From: Mesonia aestuariivivens
Lineage (GTDB): Bacteria > Bacteroidota > Bacteroidia > Flavobacteriales > Flavobacteriaceae
Reading direction: 5' to 3'
DNA: 64,000 nt
NCBI RefSeq assembly: GCF_019311235.1
Contig: NZ_JAHWDF010000004.1
Span: 180,419 to 244,418, forward strand
Made by a program: the position numbers and the translations under genes. Under the pieces are notes generated by a model that was not told the DNA's origin, searched no databases, and worked only from the letters and a program-made list of their open reading frames with translations. Shown here piece by piece: positions 9,255-18,356 of the stretch (position 1 is its first letter; each line of letters starts with the position of its first letter).

Positions 9255-10088
9255 ATGCCAATAGAGAATATTCCAGACCTATTTATTCCTGAAGCTAAAA
9301 CTTCACCAGAAATGTTGGTGCACGATTTTAGAATGACAACAGATAATGTAAAAAGTAAAGTCAATCTGCAAATGCACATGTTTAGCTTTTTACAAATAGG
9401 AAGAAAACAAGTTCACTTTGCAGAAACCGCTATCGATGTGAATAAGAATCAATCCATTTTAACCACTAAAGGAAACTGTTTATGGACAGAGCTTATTGAC
9501 ACCGGAAAAATTTATTACTGCAAACTATTATTTTTTTCAGAACAGATTTTAAAAAAATTTTTAGAAAAGCATTCCTTCTCTATTAAGCAACAAAAACGTT
9601 CTCCATACTATATTATAGAGAATGATGATTATATAACAGCTTTCATCAATTCATTATCTGCTATAGGCAATGAAGCCCTTATGAAAAATGAAGAATTATT
9701 ATTTGTTAAATTTGAAGAAATCTTACTTTATCTTTCTCAAAAATATGGAGATTCATTTAAATCTTACCTTCATTCACTTATCTATAAAGAAAATTCGCAT
9801 TTTAGAGAAATTATAGAACAGCATTTGTATTCAAATCTTAAAATTGAAGAAATCGCTTTTTTATGCAACATGAGTGTTTCTACGTTCAAACGACATTTTA
9901 AAAATGAATATGCAGAGTCTCCAGGAAAATGGTTTCATAATAAACGCTTAGAAAAAGCTAAAATTCTAATTGAACAAGAAAGGGTAAAAGCCTCTGATGT
10001 TTATTTAGAAATAGGTTATAAAAACCTATCTAACTTTAGTACAGCATTTAAAAACAAGTTCGGAATTAGTCCAAAAGAACTATCATAA
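9255..10088 (+). CDS. AraC-family transcriptional regulator
   Basis: A 277-residue regulator. The C-terminal 95 residues form the double helix-turn-helix of AraC/XylS proteins: first helix pair at L-K-I-E-E-I-A-F-L-C-N-M-S-V-S-T-F-K-R-H-F, second ending with F-G-I-S-P-K-E-L-S. The N-terminal 180 residues are a variable, probably cupin-like sensor domain without a recognised ligand signature. It lies directly upstream of, and on the same strand as, the aldehyde dehydrogenase gene, which has its own promoter-like site. Regulation of that gene by this protein is a reasonable inference from the neighbourhood, not something the sequence proves. Confidence 0.85.
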   Translation: MPIENIPDLFIPEAKTSPEMLVHDFRMTTDNVKSKVNLQMHMFSFLQIGRKQVHFAETAIDVNKNQSILTTKGNCLWTELIDTGKIYYCKLLFFSEQILKKFLEKHSFSIKQQKRSPYYIIENDDYITAFINSLSAIGNEALMKNEELLFVKFEEILLYLSQKYGDSFKSYLHSLIYKENSHFREIIEQHLYSNLKIEEIAFLCNMSVSTFKRHFKNEYAESPGKWFHNKRLEKAKILIEQERVKASDVYLEIGYKNLSNFSTAFKNKFGISPKELS

Positions 10089-10157
10089 AGTAAAAAAAGT
10101 TTATTTTTAACCACTTTGAACTAAATTCATAAACAACTGACTTCTTTTAATAAATAG

Positions 10158-10183
10158 TTGAATAGACTTTCAACTTAACTTTG
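10158..10183 (+). promoter_or_regulatory. Candidate promoter of the aldehyde dehydrogenase gene
   Basis: TTG at 10158-10160 and a perfect -7 element TAACTTTG at 10176-10183 are separated by 15 bases, slightly short for the Bacteroidota consensus. The element ends 23 bases before the start codon at 10207. It may be activated by the adjacent AraC protein. Confidence 0.45.
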
Positions 10184-10206
10184 CAGGTATACTAAAAACA
10201 AAAACT

Positions 10207-11709
10207 ATGTCACAAGTACAAAAACCTGCTTTTAAAGAAAAGTATGAAAATTTCATAAACGGAGAATTTGTAGCTCCAGTTAAAGGAGAATATTTTGATA
10301 ATATATCTCCTGTAGATGGAAAAGTATTTACTAAAGCTGCGAGATCTTCAGAAGAAGATGTAAATTTAGCTTTAGATGCTGCACACGAAGCATTTCCATC
10401 TTGGAGCAAAACTTCAGCAACAGAACGTAGCAATATGCTATTAAAGATTGCTCAGGTAATGGAAGATAACTTTGAATACCTTGCAACTTTAGAAACTATA
10501 GATAATGGTAAGCCAATTCGTGAAGCCAGAGCAGCAGATATTCCTTACTGTATTGATCACTTTAGATATTTTGCTGGGGTAATTCGTGCAGACGAAGGAA
10601 CTATTTCAGAACACGATAAAGATACGGTAAGTATTGCACTTCACGAGCCAATAGGAGTTGTAGGAGAAATTATCCCTTGGAACTTCCCATTATTGATGTT
10701 GGCTTGGAAAGTAGCTCCTGCTTTAGCTGCCGGATGTACAGCTGTCGTTAAACCAGCAGAACAAACTCCAACAAGTGTTATCTGTTTAATGGAATTAATT
10801 AAAGATATTTTACCTAAAGGAGTATTAAATATTGTTACTGGTTTTGGTGCAGAAGCAGGTGAAGCGCTTGCCACTTCTAAACGTGTAGCAAAACTTTCTT
10901 TTACAGGATCTACAGAAACCGGTCGTAAAGTAATGCACAATGCTGCAGAAAACATCGTACCATTAACCTTAGAATTAGGTGGTAAATCTCCAAATGTTTT
11001 CTTTAAATCTGTAGCAGATCATGATGATAATTTCTTTGATAAAGCTATTGAAGGAGCATTAATGTTTGCTTTAAATCAAGGTGAAATTTGCACTTCTCCT
11101 TCTAGAATTTTAGTACACGAAGATATCGCTGATGTGTTTATCGAAAAAATGCAAGAGCGTCTAAAAGCTGTAAAAACTGGAAGCCCACTAGATCCTGAAA
11201 CCATGATTGGTTCTCAAGTTTCTAAAGCACAATTTGAAAAAATCATGAACTACATTAAAATTGGTCGTGAAGAAGGTGCCGAAGTTCTTGCAGGTGGTGA
11301 AGCTGGAAATTACGAAGGTGAAATTAAAGATGGTTATTACATTCAACCTACTGTATTAAAAGGTAAGAATGATATGCGTGTTTTCCAAGAAGAAATTTTT
11401 GGACCTGTAGTATCATTAACAACGTTTAGCTCTACAGAAGAAGCTATTGAAATTGCTAACGATACTGATTATGGTTTAGGAGCTGGCGTTTGGAGTAGAG
11501 ATGCTCACGAACTTTTTCAAGTACCAAGAGCAATTCAAGCAGGTAGAGTTTGGGTAAATCAATACCACACTTACCCAGCACACGCTCCTTTTGGAGGGGT
11601 TAAAGAATCTGGTTTTGGTCGTGAAAACCATAAAATGGCTCTAGATCACTACCGAGTAGTTAAAAATATGCTTATTTCTTATAGCAAAGATGCAGTTGGA
11701 TTATTCTAA
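10207..11709 (+). CDS. NAD-dependent aldehyde dehydrogenase (ExaC/AldB-like acetaldehyde dehydrogenase)
   Basis: A 500-residue member of the aldehyde dehydrogenase superfamily, close to the normal length. The cofactor stretch P-W-N-F-P-L-L-M-L-A-W-K lies near residue 160. The catalytic Glu is E256 in L-E-L-G-G-K-S-P and the nucleophile is C295 in N-Q-G-E-I-C-T-S-P-S-R. The G-E-I-C-T-S-P-S-R form is typical of the ExaC/AldB acetaldehyde dehydrogenase branch rather than of betaine aldehyde dehydrogenases. It would oxidise short-chain aldehydes to acids in the cytoplasm. It is monocistronic, with a candidate promoter at 10158-10183, an upstream AraC regulator and a strong terminator at 11734. 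Confidence 0.9.
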   Translation: MSQVQKPAFKEKYENFINGEFVAPVKGEYFDNISPVDGKVFTKAARSSEEDVNLALDAAHEAFPSWSKTSATERSNMLLKIAQVMEDNFEYLATLETIDNGKPIREARAADIPYCIDHFRYFAGVIRADEGTISEHDKDTVSIALHEPIGVVGEIIPWNFPLLMLAWKVAPALAAGCTAVVKPAEQTPTSVICLMELIKDILPKGVLNIVTGFGAEAGEALATSKRVAKLSFTGSTETGRKVMHNAAENIVPLTLELGGKSPNVFFKSVADHDDNFFDKAIEGALMFALNQGEICTSPSRILVHEDIADVFIEKMQERLKAVKTGSPLDPETMIGSQVSKAQFEKIMNYIKIGREEGAEVLAGGEAGNYEGEIKDGYYIQPTVLKGKNDMRVFQEEIFGPVVSLTTFSSTEEAIEIANDTDYGLGAGVWSRDAHELFQVPRAIQAGRVWVNQYHTYPAHAPFGGVKESGFGRENHKMALDHYRVVKNMLISYSKDAVGLF

Positions 11710-11733
11710 ATTAACATAAGAAACATTATTTAC

Positions 11734-11768
11734 AAAAGGCCTCAGGTATTCATCTGAGGCTTTTTTTG
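11734..11768 (+). terminator. Rho-independent terminator after the aldehyde dehydrogenase gene
   Basis: The arms GCCTCAG (11739-11745) and CTGAGGC (11754-11760) pair perfectly around an 8-base loop and are followed by seven T residues. Confidence 0.88.
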
Positions 11769-11839
11769 TGTAAAATTGACAGTTCTACAAAATGGTATTT
11801 TTTTTGATAAATGTTTATTGAAACTAAACTATAAATATC

Positions 11840-12364
11840 ATGAAAAAGTTAGCTTTAATTACATTGAGTTTAAGCTTTTTCTGGTCTTGTTCTTCACAAA
11901 CAGAAAAGGCTACATCTTCTAAAAATTATGAAGATATTACAGGTAAAAGTCCGCAAGGCAATTGGGAAGTTCATAAAGAATTTGATGAACAAGGAAATCT
12001 AATAAGAGAAGACTCCACTTACTCCTATTCTTGGTCGTCGGTAAATGGTCAGCAAGTGAATCCGCAAGAAATGGATAGCCTAATGGGAAATGCCAGAAAG
12101 ATGATGCAAGCGCATATGAATAGTTTTAATAGTTCTGGATTTGAAAATTCTTTTGATGATGATTTTTTCGGTGAATCAATGATGAATATGAATCCTGAAG
12201 AAATAAGAAATCAAATGATGAAACGTATGGAACAGATGCGATCTCAATTTTTTGATCATCAGAATTTTTCAAAAGAAGACGAAGAGTCTAAAAATATCAA
12301 AGAAAAATCTAATCAACAATCATCAGAAAATTCTGCTTATACTACCTCGACACAACAGATATAA
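11840..12364 (+). CDS. Small secreted lipoprotein, function unknown
   Basis: A 174-residue protein beginning M-K-K-L-A-L-I-T-L-S-L-S-F-F-W-S-C, a signal peptide ending in a plausible lipobox with the lipidated Cys at residue 17. The mature protein is hydrophilic. A W-E-V-H-K-E-F-D-E-Q-G-N-L-I-R-E-D-S-T-Y-S-Y-S-W segment recalls the repeated lines of MORN-like or antitoxin-like tyrosine strands, and a Met- and Asn-rich middle is followed by a disordered S/E/N-rich end. It probably sits in the periplasm or on the outer membrane. I recognise no family. It lies between two terminators and so is its own unit. Confidence 0.7.
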   Translation: MKKLALITLSLSFFWSCSSQTEKATSSKNYEDITGKSPQGNWEVHKEFDEQGNLIREDSTYSYSWSSVNGQQVNPQEMDSLMGNARKMMQAHMNSFNSSGFENSFDDDFFGESMMNMNPEEIRNQMMKRMEQMRSQFFDHQNFSKEDEESKNIKEKSNQQSSENSAYTTSTQQI

Positions 12365-12390
12365 TCTTCTGTTAGGGATAGTAGTGAAAA

Positions 12391-12482
12391 GCGCGTAAAG
12401 TAAAAATTAGTTAAAAAATACTCCCTTTGGAAAGCGACGAAAGAAGCCTTCTAAAGGGTTTATTTTTATAATTTTTACTGCG
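12391..12482 (+). ncRNA. Long imperfect hairpin, candidate structured RNA or dispersed repeat element
   Basis: The 277-base gap between the lipoprotein and rpsA contains a long stem. AGTAAAAATTA (12399-12409) pairs with TAATTTTTACT (12469-12479), AAAAATA (12414-12420) with TATTTTT (12461-12467), and CCCTTT (12423-12428) with AAAGGG (12453-12458). The apical loop at 12429-12452 is purine-rich with repeated GAAAG. It is followed by CTTGTAACGGAAAGCCCG (12485-12502), a sequence I associate with recurrent intergenic elements in Flavobacteriaceae. The strand is uncertain. Nothing here codes for protein. Confidence 0.45.
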
Positions 12483-12582
12483 TACTTGTAACGGAAAGCC
12501 CGTCTTGAACAGCATTATTATTCGCTGATTTTTACGCAGAAAAACTCATTTTTTTACTTCATTATATAATTCAAATGCTAAT

Positions 12583-12616
12583 AAAAAATCCCTTCCGGCG
12601 AACCGAAAGGGATTTT
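12583..12616 (-). terminator. Rho-independent terminator of rpsA
   Basis: Reading the minus strand, AAATCCCTTTCGG and CCGGAAGGGATTT pair around a short loop and are followed by T residues. It lies 26 bases past the rpsA stop codon. Confidence 0.85.
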
Positions 12617-12641
12617 CTGTATTGAAAAGATATTAGGAATA

Positions 12642-14465
12642 TTATTTTCCTTCCATCTTATCTTTTAATGCTTGAAGATCTGCGTTAGCATCACCTAATG
12701 TAGGCTTGTTGTCTTCTTGCGATTTTTTAGCAGCTTGCTTAACAATTTTTGCCTCTTCTTCTTTGTGAATAGACATATGTGAAGCTACAACTCTTTTGAA
12801 TTCTTTATTGAATTCAATAATTAAGAATTCTGCTGAATCACCTTTTCCTAGTTTAGATCCGTCTTCTTTTTCTAAGTGACGAGTCGGAACGAATGCAGTG
12901 ATATCTTCGTTAAATTCGATCGTTGCACCTTTGTCTACCATCTCATCGATAGTTGCAGTGTGCTTCGTACCTACAGCAAATTCAGTTTCGTATTTATCCC
13001 AAGGGTTACTTTCTGTTTGCTTGTGACCTAAGCTTAGTTTACGTCCTTCAACATCAAGTTCTAGAACTACAACTTCTAACTTATCTCCTACGTTACAAAA
13101 TTCTGATGGGTGCTTAATTTTCTTAGTCCAAGAAAGGTCTGAGATATAAATTAAACCATCGATACCTTCTTCTAATTCTACGAATACACCAAAGTTAGTA
13201 AAGTTTCTTACTACACCTGAGTGACGAGAACCTACTGGGTATTTAGAAGTAATATCTGTCCATGGGTCTGGTGTTAATTGCTTAATACCAAGAGACATTT
13301 TACGCTCTTCTCTATCTAAAGTTAAGATTTGCGCTTCAACCTCATCACCAACTTTTACGAAATCTTGAGCTGAACGTAAGTGTGTGCTCCAAGACATTTC
13401 AGAAACGTGAATTAATCCTTCTACACCTTCAGCAACTTCGATAAATGCACCGTAATCTGCAATTACAACTACTTTACCTTTTACTTTATCACCTACTTTT
13501 AATTCTTCGTCAAGAGCTTCCCAAGGATGTTTATTCAATTGCTTAAGACCTAATTGAATTCTTGTCTTAGCCTCATCAAAGTCTAAGATTACAACATTCA
13601 ATTTCTGATCTAGCTCAACAATCTCGTTTGGATGGTTAATTCTAGACCAAGAAAGATCTGTAATGTGAACTAATCCGTCAACTCCACCAAGATCAACAAA
13701 CACACCGTAAGAAGTAATATTCTTCACCGTACCTTCTAATACTTGACCTTTTTCTAATTGACCGATAATTTCTTTCTTCTGCTCTTCGATATCTGCTTCG
13801 ATAAGCGCTTTGTGAGAAACTACTACGTTCTTAAATTCGTGGTTGATTTTCACCACTTTAAATTCCATAGTTTTACCTACGTAAGCATCGTAATCTCTAA
13901 TTGGCTTCACATCTATTTGCGAACCTGGTAAGAAAGCTTCGATACCAAAAACGTCTACAATCATACCACCTTTAGTACGACATTTAACGAATCCGTTAAC
14001 GATAGTTGCTTCTTCATGCGCAGCATTCACACGATCCCAAGCCTTAATTACACGAGCTTTACGGTGAGAAAGAATTAACTGTCCAGTTGCATCTTCACGC
14101 ACATCGATAAGTACTTCTACTTTGTCTCCTTCTTTTAAATCTGGGTTGTAACGAAATTCGTTAAGAGAAATAACTCCTTCACTTTTCGCATTGATATCGA
14201 TAATAGCATCACGATCTGTAATGTTAATTACCGTACCTTCTACTACTTCATCATCTAAAGTGTCTACGAAATTTTCTGCTACTAATTTTTCAAATTCTTC
14301 TAGCTTTTCATCGTCGATAGGATCAATTCCTTCTTCGTAGTTATGCCAGTTAAAATCTGCTAAAAACTTTTCAGGATTTTCTTGTTGTTTCTCAACATTA
14401 GGTTGAGATGCAGTAGCCATACCAGCTACATCCTGAACTTCTTGATTTTTTGTTTCTTCAGCCAT
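12642..14465 (-). CDS. rpsA: 30S ribosomal protein S1
   Basis: A 607-residue protein with six S1 (OB-fold) RNA-binding domains after an acidic N-terminal extension of about 55 residues. Repeats three to six carry the classical G-x-V-x-x-x-x-x-F/Y-G-x-F-V/I-E-L/V cores, for example I-T-S-Y-G-V-F-V-D-L-G-G-V-D-G-L-V-H-I and F-T-N-F-G-V-F-V-E-L-E-E-G-I-D-G-L-I-Y-I. It binds mRNA on the small ribosomal subunit. In Bacteroidota, where start sites are A-rich rather than Shine-Dalgarno led, S1 is thought to matter especially for initiation. A strong promoter lies at 14589-14619, giving a leader of about 115 bases that could host autoregulation. Confidence 0.96.
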   Translation of the reverse strand: MAEETKNQEVQDVAGMATASQPNVEKQQENPEKFLADFNWHNYEEGIDPIDDEKLEEFEKLVAENFVDTLDDEVVEGTVINITDRDAIIDINAKSEGVISLNEFRYNPDLKEGDKVEVLIDVREDATGQLILSHRKARVIKAWDRVNAAHEEATIVNGFVKCRTKGGMIVDVFGIEAFLPGSQIDVKPIRDYDAYVGKTMEFKVVKINHEFKNVVVSHKALIEADIEEQKKEIIGQLEKGQVLEGTVKNITSYGVFVDLGGVDGLVHITDLSWSRINHPNEIVELDQKLNVVILDFDEAKTRIQLGLKQLNKHPWEALDEELKVGDKVKGKVVVIADYGAFIEVAEGVEGLIHVSEMSWSTHLRSAQDFVKVGDEVEAQILTLDREERKMSLGIKQLTPDPWTDITSKYPVGSRHSGVVRNFTNFGVFVELEEGIDGLIYISDLSWTKKIKHPSEFCNVGDKLEVVVLELDVEGRKLSLGHKQTESNPWDKYETEFAVGTKHTATIDEMVDKGATIEFNEDITAFVPTRHLEKEDGSKLGKGDSAEFLIIEFNKEFKRVVASHMSIHKEEEAKIVKQAAKKSQEDNKPTLGDANADLQALKDKMEGK

Positions 14466-14588
14466 TGAAGATAATTAATTTGTATTCTATTGTTCTTCGG
14501 AAGATTTATTCAGCTAAAACATAGAAGTTTTAATAAATAATTTTTATATTTCCTTTTCTCTTTCCGATAAAGCTGCTAAAAAGGGTTG

Positions 14589-14619
14589 CAAAAGTACAAT
14601 TTATTTTTTGATATTCAAA
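14589..14619 (-). promoter_or_regulatory. rpsA promoter
   Basis: On the minus strand, TTTG (14616-14619) and TACTTTTG (14589-14596) are exactly 19 bases apart, a full match to the Bacteroidota -33/-7 pattern. The predicted start near 14583 gives a leader of roughly 115-120 bases. Confidence 0.7.
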
Positions 14620-14719
14620 CAATTAAAGTTTTATAAATTAAGTTTTTAAAGTTTAGCTTTATCCATTAATTCTGTTAGTTATTGTTTTGAATATAAAGTC
14701 ATTCAGAAATTGATTTGAA

Positions 14720-15388
14720 ATGAAAAGAATTCTTCTATTCCTATTATTTATTTGTTTTTCTACCCTTGCACAAACTGAAAAATTAAAAGGTGATATTATT
14801 ACTTTCGATTTAATTTCTCCTTACTATTTTCATTATTATGGTTTTGATCATTCAACCCCTCGTTGGCGTTTAGGCTATATTAAAGAGCTTAATGAACAAA
14901 GAAAATTAGGGGTAGAATTTGGTTTTGGTCATTCTACAATTTCTTTATTGAATACTGGAGAGCGTTATGCTTTAGTTGAAATTAGACCTCAATATTACTT
15001 TATTTTAAATTCTAAAAAGAAAGCAAACTTTTACACCTCGATCGAAGCATTTTACATTTATCACTTTGAAGAATTTGATCGAGAAAACTTTTTTAATAAA
15101 GAAAGGATATACTTATCTTTTGAACAAGCTAATTATCACCGGCAAAAATTTGGTGTAGTTGGTAATCTTGGTTGGTTTTGGACTACAGGTACACATTTAG
15201 GACTCAATTTTTATACTGGGGTTGGCATAAAATTTAGACATAATGACTATACTAACTTTAAAGATTTGGCATTCAAAAGTTTTGACGAGGAGCATTTCCC
15301 TCCTTATTATCGAGATGAAGGTTTAAAATTTAATGCTGAATTTAGCTTAGGTCTAAAATTATATTATAACCACAAGAAAAACAACTAA
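14720..15388 (+). CDS. Small outer-membrane beta-barrel-like protein, function unknown
   Basis: A 222-residue protein with a clear signal peptide (M-K-R-I-L-L-F-L-L-F-I-C-F-S-T-L-A-Q, cleaved after Ala). It is followed by alternating aromatic/polar strands typical of eight- to ten-stranded outer-membrane barrels, for example V-E-I-R-P-Q-Y-Y-F-I-L and L-G-L-N-F-Y-T-G-V-G-I-K-F. It ends in F-S-L-G-L-K-L-Y-Y and a short basic tail. No enzyme motif is present. It is divergent from rpsA, and its stop overlaps by four bases the end of the convergent MFS gene. I cannot name the family. Confidence 0.65.
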   Translation: MKRILLFLLFICFSTLAQTEKLKGDIITFDLISPYYFHYYGFDHSTPRWRLGYIKELNEQRKLGVEFGFGHSTISLLNTGERYALVEIRPQYYFILNSKKKANFYTSIEAFYIYHFEEFDRENFFNKERIYLSFEQANYHRQKFGVVGNLGWFWTTGTHLGLNFYTGVGIKFRHNDYTNFKDLAFKSFDEEHFPPYYRDEGLKFNAEFSLGLKLYYNHKKNN

Positions 15389-16560
15389 TTACTAACCTCT
15401 ACAGGTTTCTTCCAGACTAAATGAACCACCAATATTAAAGCTGAATAAATTAAACCTAAACTCGCTACTCCAGTCCATTGGTACCATTGCCACGCATAAG
15501 CTCCTGTGGTTGTACCCAACGCTCCACCTATAAAGTAACCGACCATATAAATGGTATTAATTCTATTTCGGGCGTCTGGGTTTTTAGAAAAAATAATGTT
15601 TTGATTGGTAATATGCAGCGATTGCAACCCCATATCTATAAAAACAACCCCTATTACTAAGCCAAGTATCGATTCTCCTGAAAACTCAAAAACTCCCCAC
15701 GAAATAATCATCACTAAAGTGGCAATGGTGATTAATCGGTTTTTATTCATTTTATCACTTAACTTTCCAGCCCAAGTCGCTGCTAAAGCTCCACCAATTC
15801 CTAAAATACCAAATAGACCTGTAACTCCACTTCCGTAGTTAAAATTATCTTCCATTAAAAAAACTAGCGTAGTCCAAAATGAGCTAAATCCAGCAAAACC
15901 TAAACCACCACGCAAAGCGGCAAGACGAACAGAGCTTTCCGTCTTAAAATAAGTCCAAATAGATTGCATTAATGCAGTATAACTTCCTTTAAAGTCAGAA
16001 TTTATTGACGGTAGTTTGAACACTAAGAAGAGGGCATACAAAAGCATCATTCCGCTGGCGATAAAAAACATAGTTCGCCAACCAAAATATTCGCCTACAT
16101 AACCACTCACAGATCTGCTTCCTAGAATCCCTATTAACAATCCACTCATTACAATACCAATGGCTCTACCCTTTTCTTTTGGATTTGCTAATTGTGCTGC
16201 CATCGGCACAAATAATTGTGGCACTACCGAAGAAAACCCAATACAGAAACTAGCCACAGTCAATATTAATAATGAAGGAGCTAAAGCAGCAACTACTAGC
16301 GAAACGATAATGGCGATAAAATCGATTAGAATAAGTTTTTTTTTGTTGAATTTATCACCTAGCGGAATAATAAAAAGCAATCCAAACGCATAACCGAGCT
16401 GAGTAAACAAAGGAATATTACTTACTTCGGATTCAGAAACATTAAAGGTTTTTGCTATTAAATTTAATAATGGCTGGTTATAATAATTATTAGCCACTAC
16501 TAAACCTGCGCCAACAGCCATTAAATACAATAAAGAATTAGAGAGTTGTTGCTTTGGCAT
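15385..16560 (-). CDS. Major facilitator superfamily exporter
   Basis: A 391-residue protein with twelve predicted membrane helices. The MFS motif A region is visible after helix 2 as I-P-L-G-D-K-F-N-K-K-K-L-I, and helix 5 contains G-L-L-I-G-I-L-G-S-R, similar to motif C of drug:proton antiporters. The second half repeats the pattern with W-A-G-K-L-S-D-K-M-N-K-N-R. The substrate is unknown; proton-driven efflux of a small molecule is the family expectation. It lies two bases downstream of cmk on the same strand, so it is probably read with cmk. Confidence 0.85.
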   Translation of the reverse strand: MPKQQLSNSLLYLMAVGAGLVVANNYYNQPLLNLIAKTFNVSESEVSNIPLFTQLGYAFGLLFIIPLGDKFNKKKLILIDFIAIIVSLVVAALAPSLLILTVASFCIGFSSVVPQLFVPMAAQLANPKEKGRAIGIVMSGLLIGILGSRSVSGYVGEYFGWRTMFFIASGMMLLYALFLVFKLPSINSDFKGSYTALMQSIWTYFKTESSVRLAALRGGLGFAGFSSFWTTLVFLMEDNFNYGSGVTGLFGILGIGGALAATWAGKLSDKMNKNRLITIATLVMIISWGVFEFSGESILGLVIGVVFIDMGLQSLHITNQNIIFSKNPDARNRINTIYMVGYFIGGALGTTTGAYAWQWYQWTGVASLGLIYSALILVVHLVWKKPVEVSN

Positions 16561-16561
16561 G

Positions 16562-17254
16562 CTAAGCTTTTTCGATAGCGGTTTTTGCTAAAGAAAGTAT
16601 TTTTTCAAATTGTTCTTCTTTACTCATATTAGAGTTATCGATTACTACAGCGTCTGTTGCCTGAACTAGTGGAGAATCTTTTCTAGTAGAATCTATATGA
16701 TCTCTAGATTTTACATTTTCTAATACTTCTTCAAAAGAGACATTCTCTCCTTTTTGTTGAAGCTCATCAAACCGGCGTTGCGCACGAGTTTGTGCTGATG
16801 CAGTCATAAATAATTTTAGTTCGGCTTGAGGAAAAACTACCGTTCCTATATCGCGACCATCCATGACGATGCCTTTTTCATCACCTAATTTATGTTGCTG
16901 TTCTACTTGTTTTTTTCTTACTTCGGGTACAGCTGCCACTTGGCTCACATAATTAGAAACTTCTAAAGTTCTTATTTTATCTTCTACATTTTCACCATTT
17001 AAATACATTTCAGCAAAACCTCTTTCTGCATTAAACTGAAATTGAAGTTGAATAGCTGATAAATTTTCTATTAGTTTTTCTTTATCAAATTCATCTTTAG
17101 AAATTAAATCATGTTGCATCGCAAACAATGTCACCGCTCGGTACATTGCCCCAGTATCTACGTAAACGTAACCTAAAACCTTTGCAAGTTGCTTGGCTAC
17201 AGTACTTTTTCCTGTAGAAGAATATCCGTCGACAGCAATGATGATTTTTTTCAT
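16562..17254 (-). CDS. cmk: Cytidylate kinase
   Basis: Phosphorylates CMP and dCMP with ATP. The P-loop G-Y-S-S-T-G-K-S-T is at residues 10-18, followed by V-D-T-G-A-M-Y-R with the CMP-binding region. D-G-R-D-I-G-T-V-V-F-P carries the conserved Arg and Asp, and the lid region contains R-A-Q-R-R and D-x-x-D-S-T-R. The 230-residue length is normal. In many bacteria cmk is directly next to rpsA; here the two lie about 2 kb apart with the MFS gene and a convergent membrane-protein gene between them. The upstream neighbour porQ is on the same strand, 82 bases away. Confidence 0.95.
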   Translation of the reverse strand: MKKIIIAVDGYSSTGKSTVAKQLAKVLGYVYVDTGAMYRAVTLFAMQHDLISKDEFDKEKLIENLSAIQLQFQFNAERGFAEMYLNGENVEDKIRTLEVSNYVSQVAAVPEVRKKQVEQQHKLGDEKGIVMDGRDIGTVVFPQAELKLFMTASAQTRAQRRFDELQQKGENVSFEEVLENVKSRDHIDSTRKDSPLVQATDAVVIDNSNMSKEEQFEKILSLAKTAIEKA

Positions 17255-17336
17255 TTTAATTATTTTGGATGAATTTTTAAACTATACTTTATTAAGTATA
17301 AGGTATGCGAAAATAGAAAAAATTGCTTCAACTAAA

Positions 17337-18356
17337 TTAATTGAGATCTAGATTTAAGCCGAAAAAACTGGTGCTTGAAGCTGCGTGGTAACGAGCGTAA
17401 GTATAACTTAATCTAAGTTTATTAAATTTTATTGCAAACCCGCCACTAAGACCTGCAAATGAACGCTGATCTAAAATTCGAAGTTCTTCACTTCTTCTAA
17501 AGTTAAAACCAAGACGAAGATTAAACCCACCTTCAGGAAAAATTTCGGCTCCTAAAACCGTATGTCGAAGTAAATTATTAAAAAAACCAGGATCATCTTC
17601 AATTACATTTCCAGAGAGATCTGTTTCATCACGAGCAGTATTTCTAAATGCTAATTTCCATTGCTGCATATTTTCTAAGGTAATGTGCCAACGAATAGGC
17701 ACACCATCTGCTAATTGAGAAACTCCAAAATCTACTTCTAAAGGTAAATCTTCATAAATTTCATGATAAGGAGTAAATTGAGTACCCATATTTCTAACCA
17801 CACCAGCAATGACCAAATCCCAATCTTCGTATAAATATGTAACTCCAATATCTAAAGCTCCTCCAAGAGAATTATATTGTTCTAACTTAGAAGAAATTAA
17901 TTTTAGGTTAGCACCTACATGAAAGTTGGTCCATGGGATACTGTAAGCATATCCTAAAGAAAGTGCTACTTCTCCTCCACTAAAATTGCCAGTAGACTCT
18001 CCAAATTCATTATAACCATCAAAATTTCCGTAATTCACATAAGTTACTCCTGCGTGAAGCACCTGTGTTCTTCTATCTAATAAATAAGCATAAGAAGCGG
18101 TTCCATAATTCACATCGCCTAGGTAACTCACATAATTTACCGATAGATTATTATCCATTTTATAATTAATGGTCGAAGGATTGTAAATAGCCGAAGTTGG
18201 ATCGTAATCGTATATAGTGATATTTTTCCCACCTAAAGCCGCTTGGCGAGGACTTGCCACTAGGTTTAAAAACTGGTAAGTGCTTCTTCCCCCAACTTGT
18301 GAAAAAGATTTTAGGGTTACAAATAGCATTAATAAGCAAGTCCAAATTTTTGGCAT
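17337..18356 (-). CDS. porQ: Type IX secretion system protein PorQ
   Basis: A 339-residue outer-membrane beta-barrel protein of the PorV/FadL-like class with a signal peptide (cleaved after S-F-S) and the PorQ hallmarks. The N-terminal G-G-R-S-T-Y-Q-F-L-N-L-V-A-S-P-R-Q-A-A-L-G-G segment, Y-N-P-S-T-I-N, and the R-L-S-Y-T-Y-A-R-Y-H end are all present. PorQ belongs to the attachment complex of the type IX secretion system, which moves proteins with conserved C-terminal domains to the surface. The porQ-cmk order is common in Bacteroidota. A -7 like element (TACTTTTG, 18362-18369 on the minus strand) lies six bases before the ATG, so the mRNA may be almost leaderless. Confidence 0.88.
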   Translation of the reverse strand: MPKIWTCLLMLFVTLKSFSQVGGRSTYQFLNLVASPRQAALGGKNITIYDYDPTSAIYNPSTINYKMDNNLSVNYVSYLGDVNYGTASYAYLLDRRTQVLHAGVTYVNYGNFDGYNEFGESTGNFSGGEVALSLGYAYSIPWTNFHVGANLKLISSKLEQYNSLGGALDIGVTYLYEDWDLVIAGVVRNMGTQFTPYHEIYEDLPLEVDFGVSQLADGVPIRWHITLENMQQWKLAFRNTARDETDLSGNVIEDDPGFFNNLLRHTVLGAEIFPEGGFNLRLGFNFRRSEELRILDQRSFAGLSGGFAIKFNKLRLSYTYARYHAASSTSFFGLNLDLN

